From JAABYT01 sp041581935 (GTDB lineage Bacteria; Pseudomonadota; Gammaproteobacteria; HK1), in NCBI GenBank assembly GCA_041581935.1, contig JBFICP010000206.1:1-5931 (forward strand): a DNA stretch of 5,931 nucleotides, in the 5' to 3' direction. The position numbers and the translations under genes were made by a program. Below the pieces are notes generated by a model that saw only the letters and a program-made list of their open reading frames with translations, was not told where the DNA came from and did no database searches. Positions 1 through 5,931 of the stretch are shown one piece after another (positions within the stretch are counted from its first letter, which is position 1; every line of letters begins with the position of its first letter).

Positions 1-1062
1 CAGCTTCTCGGTATCGAACGAGTTGGCGCGCTCGAAAGCGTCCTTCCACACCATGACGGCGGCGGAGGCCTGCGCCGACTGATAAGGCACGTTCTTGTAG
101 CCGGCATAGGTGGCCTTGAACAGCTTGTCGTAATCGGCGGCGGTACCGAACTTGTCGTCCTTGTAGGACAAGGTCGCGGCCCATTGCGTCGGACAAAGGA
201 ATCCGTTCACCGACGGTCCGAACTTGTCGACAACATTGGCCGATTCACAGTGAGTCATGGCGATCATCGGCACGTCGATCTTCATCTGCGTGACCTGGCG
301 AGCGGCGGTAGTGGCGCCCATCGAGTGCCCGGAAATTGCCAGCAGGTCCGGCTTCATGGCTCTGACCTTGGTCAGAGTCGCCGACATATCGCGCAAGTCC
401 CTCGGCAGCTTGTCGTCGATGACGATGGTCATGCCGTGCTTCTTGGCGCGCTCGACAACGCCGGCGCGAACGTCCTGCGAGGAGGGATCGTTCTCGAACG
501 CCATGGCGATCTTGAGGTCGGCGGGTTTCTTGGCGTTTTTCTTGGCGATTTCGGCGGCCAGATCAACGGAGCTCGCGAGATACTGCTCGGTAGTCGAAAG
601 CACCGCGAACAGATATTTGTACCCCTGAATGAACAGCGAGCGCGCGGCACCCCCGGCTTCCACCAATGGAATCTTGTGCTTCTCGGTTACGGCTGCCACG
701 GCCTTGGTGAGGCCCGAGCTGTAGGGGCCGAGCATGTACTTCACGCCGTCCTGGTTGATCAGCCGTTCGGTGAGCTGTGCGCTGCGAACCGGTGTCGACT
801 CGTCGTCGTAGTAAACGACCTCGAGCTTGTAGGATTTGCCGCCGACCTTGACGCCGCCCGTTGCGTTGATTCTTTTTACCGCAAGCTCGTAACCGTTCTT
901 GACGTGGATGCCGTTGGTGGAATACCTGCCGGTGAGCGAGATAGCCGCGCCGAGAACGATGGTGTCACCTTCAACCTTGGCCTCGGTCATACCGATGACC
1001 AGCAGACCGAGGGCGCCGATCGCGGCAACGGCTTCGAACAGATTCCTCGTCAGTCTCTTCAT
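1..1062 (-). CDS. ABC transporter substrate-binding protein, LivK/Peripla_BP_6 type (C-terminus off the left edge)
   Basis: This is the periplasmic ligand-binding subunit of an ABC importer of the branched-chain amino acid/amide/urea class. The reading frame is open from an ATG at 1062-1060 to the window edge, giving 354 residues. Family members usually run to about 400 or more, so a few dozen C-terminal residues are missing. Residues 1-28 look like a Sec signal peptide: basic KRLTR, then a hydrophobic stretch around 11-25, with probable cleavage after TEA. The mature start shows the family hallmark GAAISLTGRYSTNG (38-51) followed by KNGYELAVKRIN. YYDDEST (84-90) and LGPYSSGLTKAV (111-122) match the first-lobe ligand-contact region, and PDLLAISGHSMGA (238-250) belongs to the second lobe. 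A GGAGA Shine-Dalgarno site supports the start. The permease and ATPase genes are not in the window, so the ligand cannot be assigned. The family call is secure; the substrate is unknown. Confidence 0.93.
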   Translation of the reverse strand, partial: MKRLTRNLFEAVAAIGALGLLVIGMTEAKVEGDTIVLGAAISLTGRYSTNGIHVKNGYELAVKRINATGGVKVGGKSYKLEVVYYDDESTPVRSAQLTERLINQDGVKYMLGPYSSGLTKAVAAVTEKHKIPLVEAGGAARSLFIQGYKYLFAVLSTTEQYLASSVDLAAEIAKKNAKKPADLKIAMAFENDPSSQDVRAGVVERAKKHGMTIVIDDKLPRDLRDMSATLTKVRAMKPDLLAISGHSMGATTAARQVTQMKIDVPMIAMTHCESANVVDKFGPSVNGFLCPTQWAATLSYKDDKFGTAADYDKLFKATYAGYKNVPYQSAQASAAVMVWKDAFERANSFDTEKL

Positions 1063-1066
1063 GTTT

Positions 1067-1071
1067 TCTCC
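1067..1071 (-). promoter_or_regulatory. Shine-Dalgarno site of the substrate-binding protein
   Basis: On the minus strand the sequence reads GGAGA-AAAC-ATG. A GGAG core therefore sits 5 nt before the ATG at 1062. This is the clearest ribosome-binding site in the window, and it fixes the start of the binding protein directly ahead of its signal peptide. Confidence 0.75.
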
Positions 1072-1235
1072 GGGTGCGGGGAATGCCGTTCCTGTTCGGT
1101 ACGCGGACGTCGAGAGCGCACCGTATTTGCACCGATGCCTGCTGTTGGTTCCACAATGTCGCGGGCCGCGGATGACCGTACCCGCTTGGCGTGTGCGGGG
1201 GAAGGCATTCGTCGCCGCCCCGTGCGCCGAGCAGA

Positions 1236-1244
1236 TGATAGAAT
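1236..1244 (+). promoter_or_regulatory. Possible extended -10 element for the gamma-glutamyltransferase gene
   Basis: The sequence TGATAGAAT fits the extended -10 pattern TGnTATAAT with one mismatch in the hexamer. I see no matching -35 hexamer 16-18 bp upstream, which extended -10 promoters can do without. The hexamer ends 9 nt before the ATG at 1254, so a transcript from it would have almost no leader. That fits the lack of a Shine-Dalgarno site there. The motif is short and could occur by chance. Confidence 0.3.
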
Positions 1245-1253
1245 CCACGCCCC

Positions 1254-2858
1254 ATGGCATTGACCGACTACCCTTATGCATCCCGGCGAAGCGCCTTGCT
1301 GGCGTTGAACGGCGTCGTGGCAACGAGCCAGCCGCTGGCGGCCAGCGCCGGTCTCGCGGTGCTCGAGAAGGGCGGCAATGCGATGGACGCGGCACTTGCA
1401 ACGGCCATCGCGCTCACGGTCCTCGAACCGACGTCGAACGGCATCGGCAGCGACGTTTTCGCCATCGTCTGGGACGGCGAGAAGCTGCACGGGTTGAACG
1501 GCTCGGGCCGATGGCCGAAGGCCTGCTCCGCGCACGCGTTGCGCGAGCGCGGGCACACGGCGGTCCCGGAGCACGGCTGGTCGAGCGTCAGCGTTCCGGG
1601 TGCACCCGCGGCCTGGCACGATCTGCACGCGCGATTCGGGCGTCTGTCCGTCGCCGAGCTGACGGCGCCGGGGATTGCCTATGCCGAGCAGGGATACCCG
1701 GTATCGCCGGTCATCTCACAGCTTTGGCGCAATGCCGCCCCGGCGTTCCTCATCGGCGAGGATCCGGCCATGGCCGGCTGGCGGGAAGTGTTCACCCGTG
1801 ACGGGACGCCCCCGGCGGCGGGCGAGCGCTGGTATAGCCCGGGTCACGCCGCATGCCTGCGCAGCCTGGCCGAGCGCGGATGGCGCGACTTCTATGAAGG
1901 CGAAGTGGCGCGCCACATCGTCGCCTATGCCGAGGCCACGGGTGGTCTCATGGATGCCGACGACTTGGCGGCGCACCACAGCCAGTGGGTCGATCCCATT
2001 CGCATTGCCTATCGCGGCCACGAGATCTGGGAGATCCCGCCGAACGGCCAGGGCATCGCCGCGCTCATCGCTCTGGGGCTTCTTGCGGACACCGACATGG
2101 GGGCGCTTGCCCACGGCGGCGAGCAGGACTGGCACCTGCAGATCGAGGCCATGAAGCTGGCGTTCGCCGATGCGTACCGCTACGTCGCCGATCCCGAGCA
2201 GGCGGCAGTGCCGACGGCGGGGCTGCTGGATGCGGCCTATCTCGCCAAGCGCCGCGGCCTCATCGGCGAGCGCGCGCGGGTCCCCGAGCCCGGCCGGCCG
2301 CCGGGGGGCGGAACGGTGTATCTGTGCACGGCCGACCGGGACGGCATGATGGTGAGCTTCATCCAGTCGAACTACCACGGCTTCGGCAGCGGCGTCGTGG
2401 TGCCGGAGCTCGGCATCGCCATGCAGAACCGCGCCGCCGGCTTCACCCTGGAGGCGGGGCATGCCAACGAGGCCGCCGGCGGCAAGCGGCCGCGGCATAC
2501 CATCATTCCCGGCTTCATTACCCGCGACGGCGAGCCCGTTGGTCCGTTCGGCGTCATGGGAGGCGAGATGCAGCCCCAGGGCCATCTGCAGGTGGTGAGC
2601 GCGATGCTCGATCACGGCCTCAATCCCCAGGCAGCTCTGGACGCGCCCCGCTGGCGGGTCGAGGGCGGCCTGCACGTCAGTGTCGAGCCCGGCACCGATG
2701 CGCAGCTCGTCGCTGCGCTCACCGCGCGCGGGCACCGCGTGGCGGTGGCCGCCGATTCCCTGCGCTTTGGCCGCGGCCAGATTATCGTACGCGGCGAGGA
2801 CGGCGTATATGCGGCGGGAAGCGAGCCCCGTGCCGACGGCGCAGCGGTGGGCTATTAG
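1254..2858 (+). CDS. Gamma-glutamyltransferase family protein (YwrD-like Ntn-hydrolase proenzyme)
   Basis: This 534-residue protein has the full length of a gamma-glutamyltranspeptidase. Family enzymes cleave gamma-glutamyl amides such as glutathione and cut themselves into two subunits, the new N-terminal Thr being the nucleophile. The large-subunit part carries ATSQPLAASAGLAVLEKGGNAMDAA (residues 23-47), the typical opening, then SNGIGSDVFAIVWDG (61-75). The predicted processing site is before Thr354 in GGGTVYLCTADRDG (351-364), which lines up with the TTHYSVVDKDG type of motif around Thr391 of the E. coli enzyme. KRPRHTIIPG (411-420) and GVMGGEMQPQGH (433-444) follow, the latter being the glycine-rich oxyanion region. 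There is no signal peptide, and LNGSGRWP (81-88) stands where classical secreted enzymes have an FRE-type segment; both point to the cytoplasmic YwrD-like branch. The start is chosen because YPYASRRS is a common N-terminus in this branch; no Shine-Dalgarno is visible. The true substrate is uncertain. Confidence 0.93.
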   Translation: MALTDYPYASRRSALLALNGVVATSQPLAASAGLAVLEKGGNAMDAALATAIALTVLEPTSNGIGSDVFAIVWDGEKLHGLNGSGRWPKACSAHALRERGHTAVPEHGWSSVSVPGAPAAWHDLHARFGRLSVAELTAPGIAYAEQGYPVSPVISQLWRNAAPAFLIGEDPAMAGWREVFTRDGTPPAAGERWYSPGHAACLRSLAERGWRDFYEGEVARHIVAYAEATGGLMDADDLAAHHSQWVDPIRIAYRGHEIWEIPPNGQGIAALIALGLLADTDMGALAHGGEQDWHLQIEAMKLAFADAYRYVADPEQAAVPTAGLLDAAYLAKRRGLIGERARVPEPGRPPGGGTVYLCTADRDGMMVSFIQSNYHGFGSGVVVPELGIAMQNRAAGFTLEAGHANEAAGGKRPRHTIIPGFITRDGEPVGPFGVMGGEMQPQGHLQVVSAMLDHGLNPQAALDAPRWRVEGGLHVSVEPGTDAQLVAALTARGHRVAVAADSLRFGRGQIIVRGEDGVYAAGSEPRADGAAVGY

Positions 2859-2893
2859 CGTTGGGCGACGGGTCCAGGGGCTTTCCGCCAGAC

Positions 2894-2921
2894 GCCGGTC
2901 GGCTCCCGGGGGACAACCGGC
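2894..2921. terminator. GC-rich hairpin between convergent genes, possible terminator
   Basis: GCCGGT (2894-2899) pairs perfectly with ACCGGC (2916-2921) around a 16-nt loop, within which TCC and GGA could pair further. The hairpin abuts the stop codon of the Nudix gene (2924-2922) and lies 35 bp after the stop of the gamma-glutamyltransferase gene, where a shared terminator for the converging transcripts would be expected. No run of T follows on either strand, so intrinsic termination is doubtful. In such GC-rich sequence a 6-bp stem could be chance. Confidence 0.3.
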
Positions 2922-3542
2922 TCAAGGGTTGCCCGTGACGCGTCGATACAGATTCATCAGCATGCCGGCGGTAGCGCCCCAGATTACCCGGTCGCGGTAC
3001 TCGAAGACGTAATAATTGCGCCGGCGGCCGTTGAATTCGCGGCTGCGGGTCTGCTGATTGGCCGGGTCGAAGAGGTAGTCGAGCGGCACTTCGAAGGCGT
3101 CCGCGACCTCGAAGCGATCGAGATCCAGGGAAAAGCCCTCGGAGATGAAGCTGACCACCGGCCTGACCCGGAATCCGGTGCCGGTTTCGTAATCGTCGAG
3201 TAAGCCGACGATCTCGATGAAATCCTCGGCGAGGCCGATCTCCTCGTGGGTTTCACGCAATGCGGTGTCGATGAGGCTCGCGTCGCCACGCTCGCGCCGG
3301 CCTCCGGGGAAGCTCACCTGACCCGCATGGTCGGCGAGGTGGTCGGTTCGCTGGGTGAGCAGCACCTGCAGCCCCCGGGGCCGCGCCACCAGCGGCACCA
3401 GCACGGCCGCCGGTGTGAGCCGCGTCATGACGCGCCGCGCGCCGTTCAGATCGTGATCGCCGACCGGCGCCGGGGCCGACAGGATGTCCGCGTCGTCAGC
3501 GTCGCTCAAGGGTCTGACGGCATGGATAATTTTTTCGCGCAT
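2922..3542 (-). CDS. CoA pyrophosphatase, Nudix hydrolase of the NudL type
   Basis: The predicted enzyme splits coenzyme A and its derivatives into 3',5'-ADP and phosphopantetheine and so acts in cytoplasmic CoA turnover. The 206-residue product has TPAAVLVPLVARP (43-55), then the NudL/UPF0035 signature LLTQRTDHLADHAGQVSFPGG split over 61-81, which separates CoA-specific enzymes from other Nudix proteins. The Nudix box follows, with RETHEEIGL (96-104); Glu97, Glu100 and Glu101 are the expected metal ligands. As in E. coli NudL, the box has DAS where general Nudix proteins have the first Glu. VWGATAGM-type sequence near the C-terminus (IWGATAGMLMN) is also family-typical. The start is uncertain. 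ATG at 3542 begins MREKIIHAVRPL, and the DNA upstream turns AT-rich as a promoter would. ATG at 3590 (222 residues), ATG at 3605 and GTG at 3611 are also in frame; the last two would overlap the divergent MoxR gene. No strong Shine-Dalgarno precedes 3542. Confidence 0.9.
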   Translation of the reverse strand: MREKIIHAVRPLSDADDADILSAPAPVGDHDLNGARRVMTRLTPAAVLVPLVARPRGLQVLLTQRTDHLADHAGQVSFPGGRRERGDASLIDTALRETHEEIGLAEDFIEIVGLLDDYETGTGFRVRPVVSFISEGFSLDLDRFEVADAFEVPLDYLFDPANQQTRSREFNGRRRNYYVFEYRDRVIWGATAGMLMNLYRRVTGNP

Positions 3543-3603
3543 CTTAAAAAGATCATGGTCTTTGCAGAAATCGATAGCAACTAGGCCCATACTTTCTCGT
3601 GAC

Positions 3604-4566
3604 ATGAGCACACCCGATCCGAAACCCCTGTGGGGTCGCGCCGCCGATACCTACGAGCGTATCCGGGACAATATCGGCAAGGTCATGCGCGGGCAGTCGC
3701 AAGCCATGCGCAAACTCCTGGCAGCGTTCGCCGCGGGCGGGCACGTCCTGCTCGAAGACGTTCCCGGCACCGGCAAGACGACGCTCGCCAAGGCGCTTGC
3801 CCGTTCCATCGACGCGGACTTCCAGCGCATTCAGTTCACGCCCGACCTGTTACCCGCGGACATCCTCGGCGTGTCGCTGTTCAATCAGCGCGAGCAGGCC
3901 TTCGAGTTCCACCGCGGACCGGTGTTCACCAACATTCTGCTCGCCGACGAGATCAACCGCGCCTCGCCGCGTACACAGTCGGCGCTGCTGGAAGCCATGG
4001 GCGAGGGCCAGGTGAGCCTCGACGGCGTCAGGCGCCCGCTGGACAGTCTGTTCTTCGTCATCGCTACTCAGAATCCCATCGAGTTCCAGGGCACCTATCC
4101 ACTGCCCGAAGCGCAAATGGATCGATTTGCGCTGCGTTTCAGTCTCGGTTACGTGGCCGCTTCCGAAGAGGTGCAAATTCTTTCCGACCAGAGCAGCGAG
4201 CACCCGCTCGGGACGCTCGAGGCCGTGTGCAGCCATGCCGACATCGAACGCCTGCGCGAGAGCGTGCGCGCCGTCGCCATCACCGATGAGCTTAAGCACT
4301 ACGTGGTGAACTTGATCGTCGCCACGCGCGAGGCCGACGGCGTGCTCATCGGAGCGAGTCCACGCGCCTCTCTGGCTGTCATGAAATGTGCCCAGGCTCT
4401 TGCGCTTTTCGACGGTGAGGATTTCGTCACCCCGGAGCACATTCAGGAGATCGCGGCGCCTGTCATCGCACATCGTCTGGTCATGGATCCCCAAGCCCGC
4501 TACTCGGGTCACGATGCCGACCGGGTCGTCACCCAGGTGCTCGACCGCGTGCCGGTTCCCGCCTGA
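3604..4566 (+). CDS. MoxR-family AAA+ ATPase
   Basis: This 320-residue protein is a MoxR-type AAA+ ATPase, a family thought to use ATP to remodel or activate partner proteins, often a VWA-domain protein encoded next door. The core motifs are intact: Walker A VPGTGKTT (53-60, Lys58), Walker B ILLADEINRA (111-120, Asp115-Glu116), sensor 1 FVIATQNPIE (151-160, Asn157), the arginine-finger region PEAQMDRF (168-175, Arg174) and sensor 2 GASPRAS (250-256, Arg254). TPDLLPADILGV and NRASPRTQSALLEAMGEGQV are typical MoxR stretches. The C-terminal lid (about 210-320) is complete. An in-frame ATG at 3484 would add 40 residues, but that extension is antisense to the Nudix gene and shows no family similarity, so MSTPDPK at 3604 is preferred even though it lacks a clear Shine-Dalgarno site. 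The DUF58 gene starts 31 bp after its stop, so the two are almost certainly co-transcribed. The specific client is unknown. Confidence 0.95.
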   Translation: MSTPDPKPLWGRAADTYERIRDNIGKVMRGQSQAMRKLLAAFAAGGHVLLEDVPGTGKTTLAKALARSIDADFQRIQFTPDLLPADILGVSLFNQREQAFEFHRGPVFTNILLADEINRASPRTQSALLEAMGEGQVSLDGVRRPLDSLFFVIATQNPIEFQGTYPLPEAQMDRFALRFSLGYVAASEEVQILSDQSSEHPLGTLEAVCSHADIERLRESVRAVAITDELKHYVVNLIVATREADGVLIGASPRASLAVMKCAQALALFDGEDFVTPEHIQEIAAPVIAHRLVMDPQARYSGHDADRVVTQVLDRVPVPA

Positions 4567-4597
4567 GGACCGCTCTCGCCGCAGCGGCCGATTTTTC

Positions 4598-5923
4598 GTG
4601 CTGAAACGCCCGCTTTATCGTACCCACGCATTCGTTCACCGGATCGACGGCTGGTTCAAGCAGCGCTTCACTACGAGCGGCATGCTGCTGGTGGGTCTGT
4701 TGGTGCTGGCCGGCGTCTTCGGTGTCAATACGCGTGCCAATTTCGCCTACCAGCTTGCCTTGCTCTCGGTTGCGCTCATCGCCGTTGCAATGCTCGGCAC
4801 GGCGCGGTTCCGCCCGCCCATCACTCTGCGCCGCCGTCTGCCGCGCCACGCAAGCGACGGTGACACCGTGCACTACGTGATAGAGGTGGAGAATCATTCG
4901 CAGCACGTGCAGCGCGGATTACTGCTCCAGGAGCAGGTGCGCCTGTCGACACTCTCCGAAGCCGGTGCCGATGCGAAGATCGTCGGCTACAGCAACTGGG
5001 TCGCCGCGTTGCGTAGACGCGCCGGTGCCCACCCGATGCCGGTCGCAGTGCCGGACGTGCCGGCCGGCGGCCGCGTCGAGGTGAACGTGACGTGGCGGCC
5101 GCTTCGTCGCGGCTACGTGCGTCTGGCCGGATGCACCGTGATGCGTGCCGATCCCCTCGGCCTGTTTCACGCCTGCAAGCGCGTCCCGCTTCGCGATTCG
5201 CTGCTGGTGATTCCGAAGCGCTATCCGGTGAACTGGAGCGCATGGACCGGCGAGCTGCGCGACAAGCCCGGGGGCTTGAGCCAGGCCGCCTCGACCTCGG
5301 GCGTCGAAGAGTTCGCGGCACTCAGGGAGTACCGGCCCGGAGATCCGTTGCGCCACATCGACTGGAAGGGGTGGGCGCGTCTCGGCGTGCCCATCGTCAA
5401 GGAGTACTTCGAGACGTGCTTCGTGCGCCAGGCTCTGATACTCGATACGTGGATGCCGCCCGAGGCACCCGCGGCGCGCTTCGAAGCGGCCGTATCGGTT
5501 GCGGCATCCTTCGTCGCGTCCGGGCCAGCGGTACTGCGCGGCGCTCTCGATCTGATCTTCGTCGGCACCAGCGTGCATCGCGTCTCTGCCGGCGCCGGCG
5601 TGGGTTCGCTCGACAGCGTGTTGGAAGCGCTGGCCTGTGTCGAGGCGCAGCCACAGCGGAATTTTCCGATGCTCATGGACTGCGTGAACGAGCGCGCCGG
5701 TGAGCTGAGCGCCTGCGTGTGCGTGCTGCTCGCCTGGGACGATGAGCGCCGCGCGCTAGTGGCGACCCTGCGCCGCATGGAGGTGCCGCTGCTGGTGTTG
5801 GTTCTCGACGACGCTACGCCGGTGCCGTCTCCGGACCCCGGGCCAACGGCCGACCAGCCCGGCCGATTCAAGGTGCTCTCGCCGCGCGCGCTCGCCGGGG
5901 CGCTCGCAGGGCTCGCGTCGTGA
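4598..5923 (+). CDS. DUF58 domain-containing membrane protein (MoxR partner)
   Basis: DUF58 proteins are membrane-anchored, VWA-like proteins that nearly always accompany MoxR ATPases; their biochemical role is poorly defined. The 441-residue product starts with a short basic segment and two hydrophobic helices (about 28-43 and 50-67). An extracytoplasmic-style beta-rich region follows (about 75-205, including TVHYVIEVENHS and a PLRRGYVRLAG turn). The DUF58 signature is at 238-261: EFAALREYRPGDPLRHIDWK and then GWAR. The region after ALILDTW (279-285) fits a VWA fold, but the DxSxS metal-site motif is not preserved. The GTG at 4598 is chosen because the frame upstream lies inside the MoxR gene and encodes Arg/Ser-rich, non-family sequence, and because 441 residues is a normal family length. 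No ATG is available before residue 29. The Shine-Dalgarno is poor: a GAGGA at 4565-4569 is about 28 nt upstream. The stop overlaps the next possible start (GTGA). Confidence 0.92.
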   Translation: MLKRPLYRTHAFVHRIDGWFKQRFTTSGMLLVGLLVLAGVFGVNTRANFAYQLALLSVALIAVAMLGTARFRPPITLRRRLPRHASDGDTVHYVIEVENHSQHVQRGLLLQEQVRLSTLSEAGADAKIVGYSNWVAALRRRAGAHPMPVAVPDVPAGGRVEVNVTWRPLRRGYVRLAGCTVMRADPLGLFHACKRVPLRDSLLVIPKRYPVNWSAWTGELRDKPGGLSQAASTSGVEEFAALREYRPGDPLRHIDWKGWARLGVPIVKEYFETCFVRQALILDTWMPPEAPAARFEAAVSVAASFVASGPAVLRGALDLIFVGTSVHRVSAGAGVGSLDSVLEALACVEAQPQRNFPMLMDCVNERAGELSACVCVLLAWDDERRALVATLRRMEVPLLVLVLDDATPVPSPDPGPTADQPGRFKVLSPRALAGALAGLAS

Positions 5924-5931
5924 AGATCGCC
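5920..5931 (+). CDS. Possible start of the next operon gene (only four codons in the window)
   Basis: A GTG at 5920-5922 overlaps the TGA of the DUF58 gene (GTGA, 4-bp overlap) and opens a frame reading V/M-K-I-A up to the window edge. An AGGG lies 8 nt upstream at 5908-5911 and could serve as a Shine-Dalgarno site. In beta- and gammaproteobacteria, MoxR-DUF58 pairs are often followed by a TgpA-like protein with DUF3488 and transglutaminase domains, so this is the leading guess. Four codons cannot identify the product. Confidence 0.4.

Noticed and set aside
1063..1253. Search for paired -35/-10 promoters, sigma-54 sites or an operator in the divergent intergenic region
   Set aside because: Apart from the extended -10 candidate, no properly spaced -35/-10 pair, GG-N10-GC element or convincing inverted repeat was found by eye.
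184..1263. Long plus-strand open frame of 359 codons
   Set aside because: It lies antisense to the binding-protein gene, which has a signal peptide, family motifs and a Shine-Dalgarno site. The plus-strand translation is rich in Arg, Gly, His and Val with no recognisable domain.
1716..2735. Minus-strand open frame of 339 codons inside the gamma-glutamyltransferase gene
   Set aside because: It is a GC-rich shadow frame opposite a gene with unambiguous family motifs from end to end; no domain is recognisable in its translation.
1985..2938. Plus-strand open frame of 317 codons overlapping the gamma-glutamyltransferase gene in another frame
   Set aside because: Its Arg/Ala/Gly-rich, low-complexity composition is typical of off-frame reading of GC-rich coding DNA, and there is no frameshift in the real gene that would call for it.
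3484..3603. 40-residue N-terminal extension of the MoxR protein from an in-frame ATG
   Set aside because: It is antisense to the start of the Nudix gene and crosses the AT-richer divergent promoter region. MoxR proteins normally begin close to the MSTPDPK start.
4388..4597. 70-residue N-terminal extension of the DUF58 protein
   Set aside because: It lies wholly within the MoxR gene and its spacer in another frame, encodes Arg/Ser-rich sequence, and would make the protein longer than usual for the family.

Overview
The window is GC-rich and densely coding. It has four main genes, two truncated window edges and no RNA gene, mobile element or CRISPR array that I can see. The gene families, the MoxR/DUF58 pair and the LivK-type binding protein suggest a proteobacterium, probably beta- or gammaproteobacterial. 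That placement is an inference from gene content and style; no marker gene is present.

Layout. (1) Positions 1-1062, minus strand: a LivK-type ABC transporter substrate-binding protein with a signal peptide. Its C-terminus lies beyond the left edge. (2) Positions 1063-1253: a 191-bp divergent intergenic region with a good Shine-Dalgarno site for the binding protein and a possible extended -10 for the next gene. (3) Positions 1254-2858, plus strand: a complete gamma-glutamyltransferase-family Ntn-hydrolase of the cytoplasmic YwrD-like type. (4) Positions 2859-2921: a short convergent gap containing a GC-rich hairpin. (5) Positions 2922-3542, minus strand: a NudL-type CoA pyrophosphatase (Nudix). 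(6) Positions 3543-3603: a short AT-richer divergent gap. (7) Positions 3604-4566, plus strand: a MoxR-family AAA+ ATPase. (8) Positions 4598-5923, plus strand: a DUF58 membrane protein. (9) From 5920: a possible GTG start of a further gene, cut off by the right edge.

How the genes fit together. MoxR, DUF58 and the overlapping third start form one transcription unit. This is the usual core of the MoxR-DUF58-transglutaminase cluster, in which an AAA+ ATPase is thought to act with a membrane-bound, VWA-like partner in envelope or protein-maturation functions. The binding protein (amino-acid or amide uptake) and the gamma-glutamyltransferase (cleavage of gamma-glutamyl amides) are divergent and could both serve nitrogen or amino-acid scavenging, but nothing in the sequence proves this. 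The Nudix gene looks like an independent housekeeping unit.

I found no clearly undescribed system. The points most worth a second look are weak or missing ribosome-binding sites at most starts (with -10-like hexamers only 9-10 nt upstream of three of them), the degraded metal-site motif in the DUF58 protein, and the off-edge continuation of the MoxR operon.
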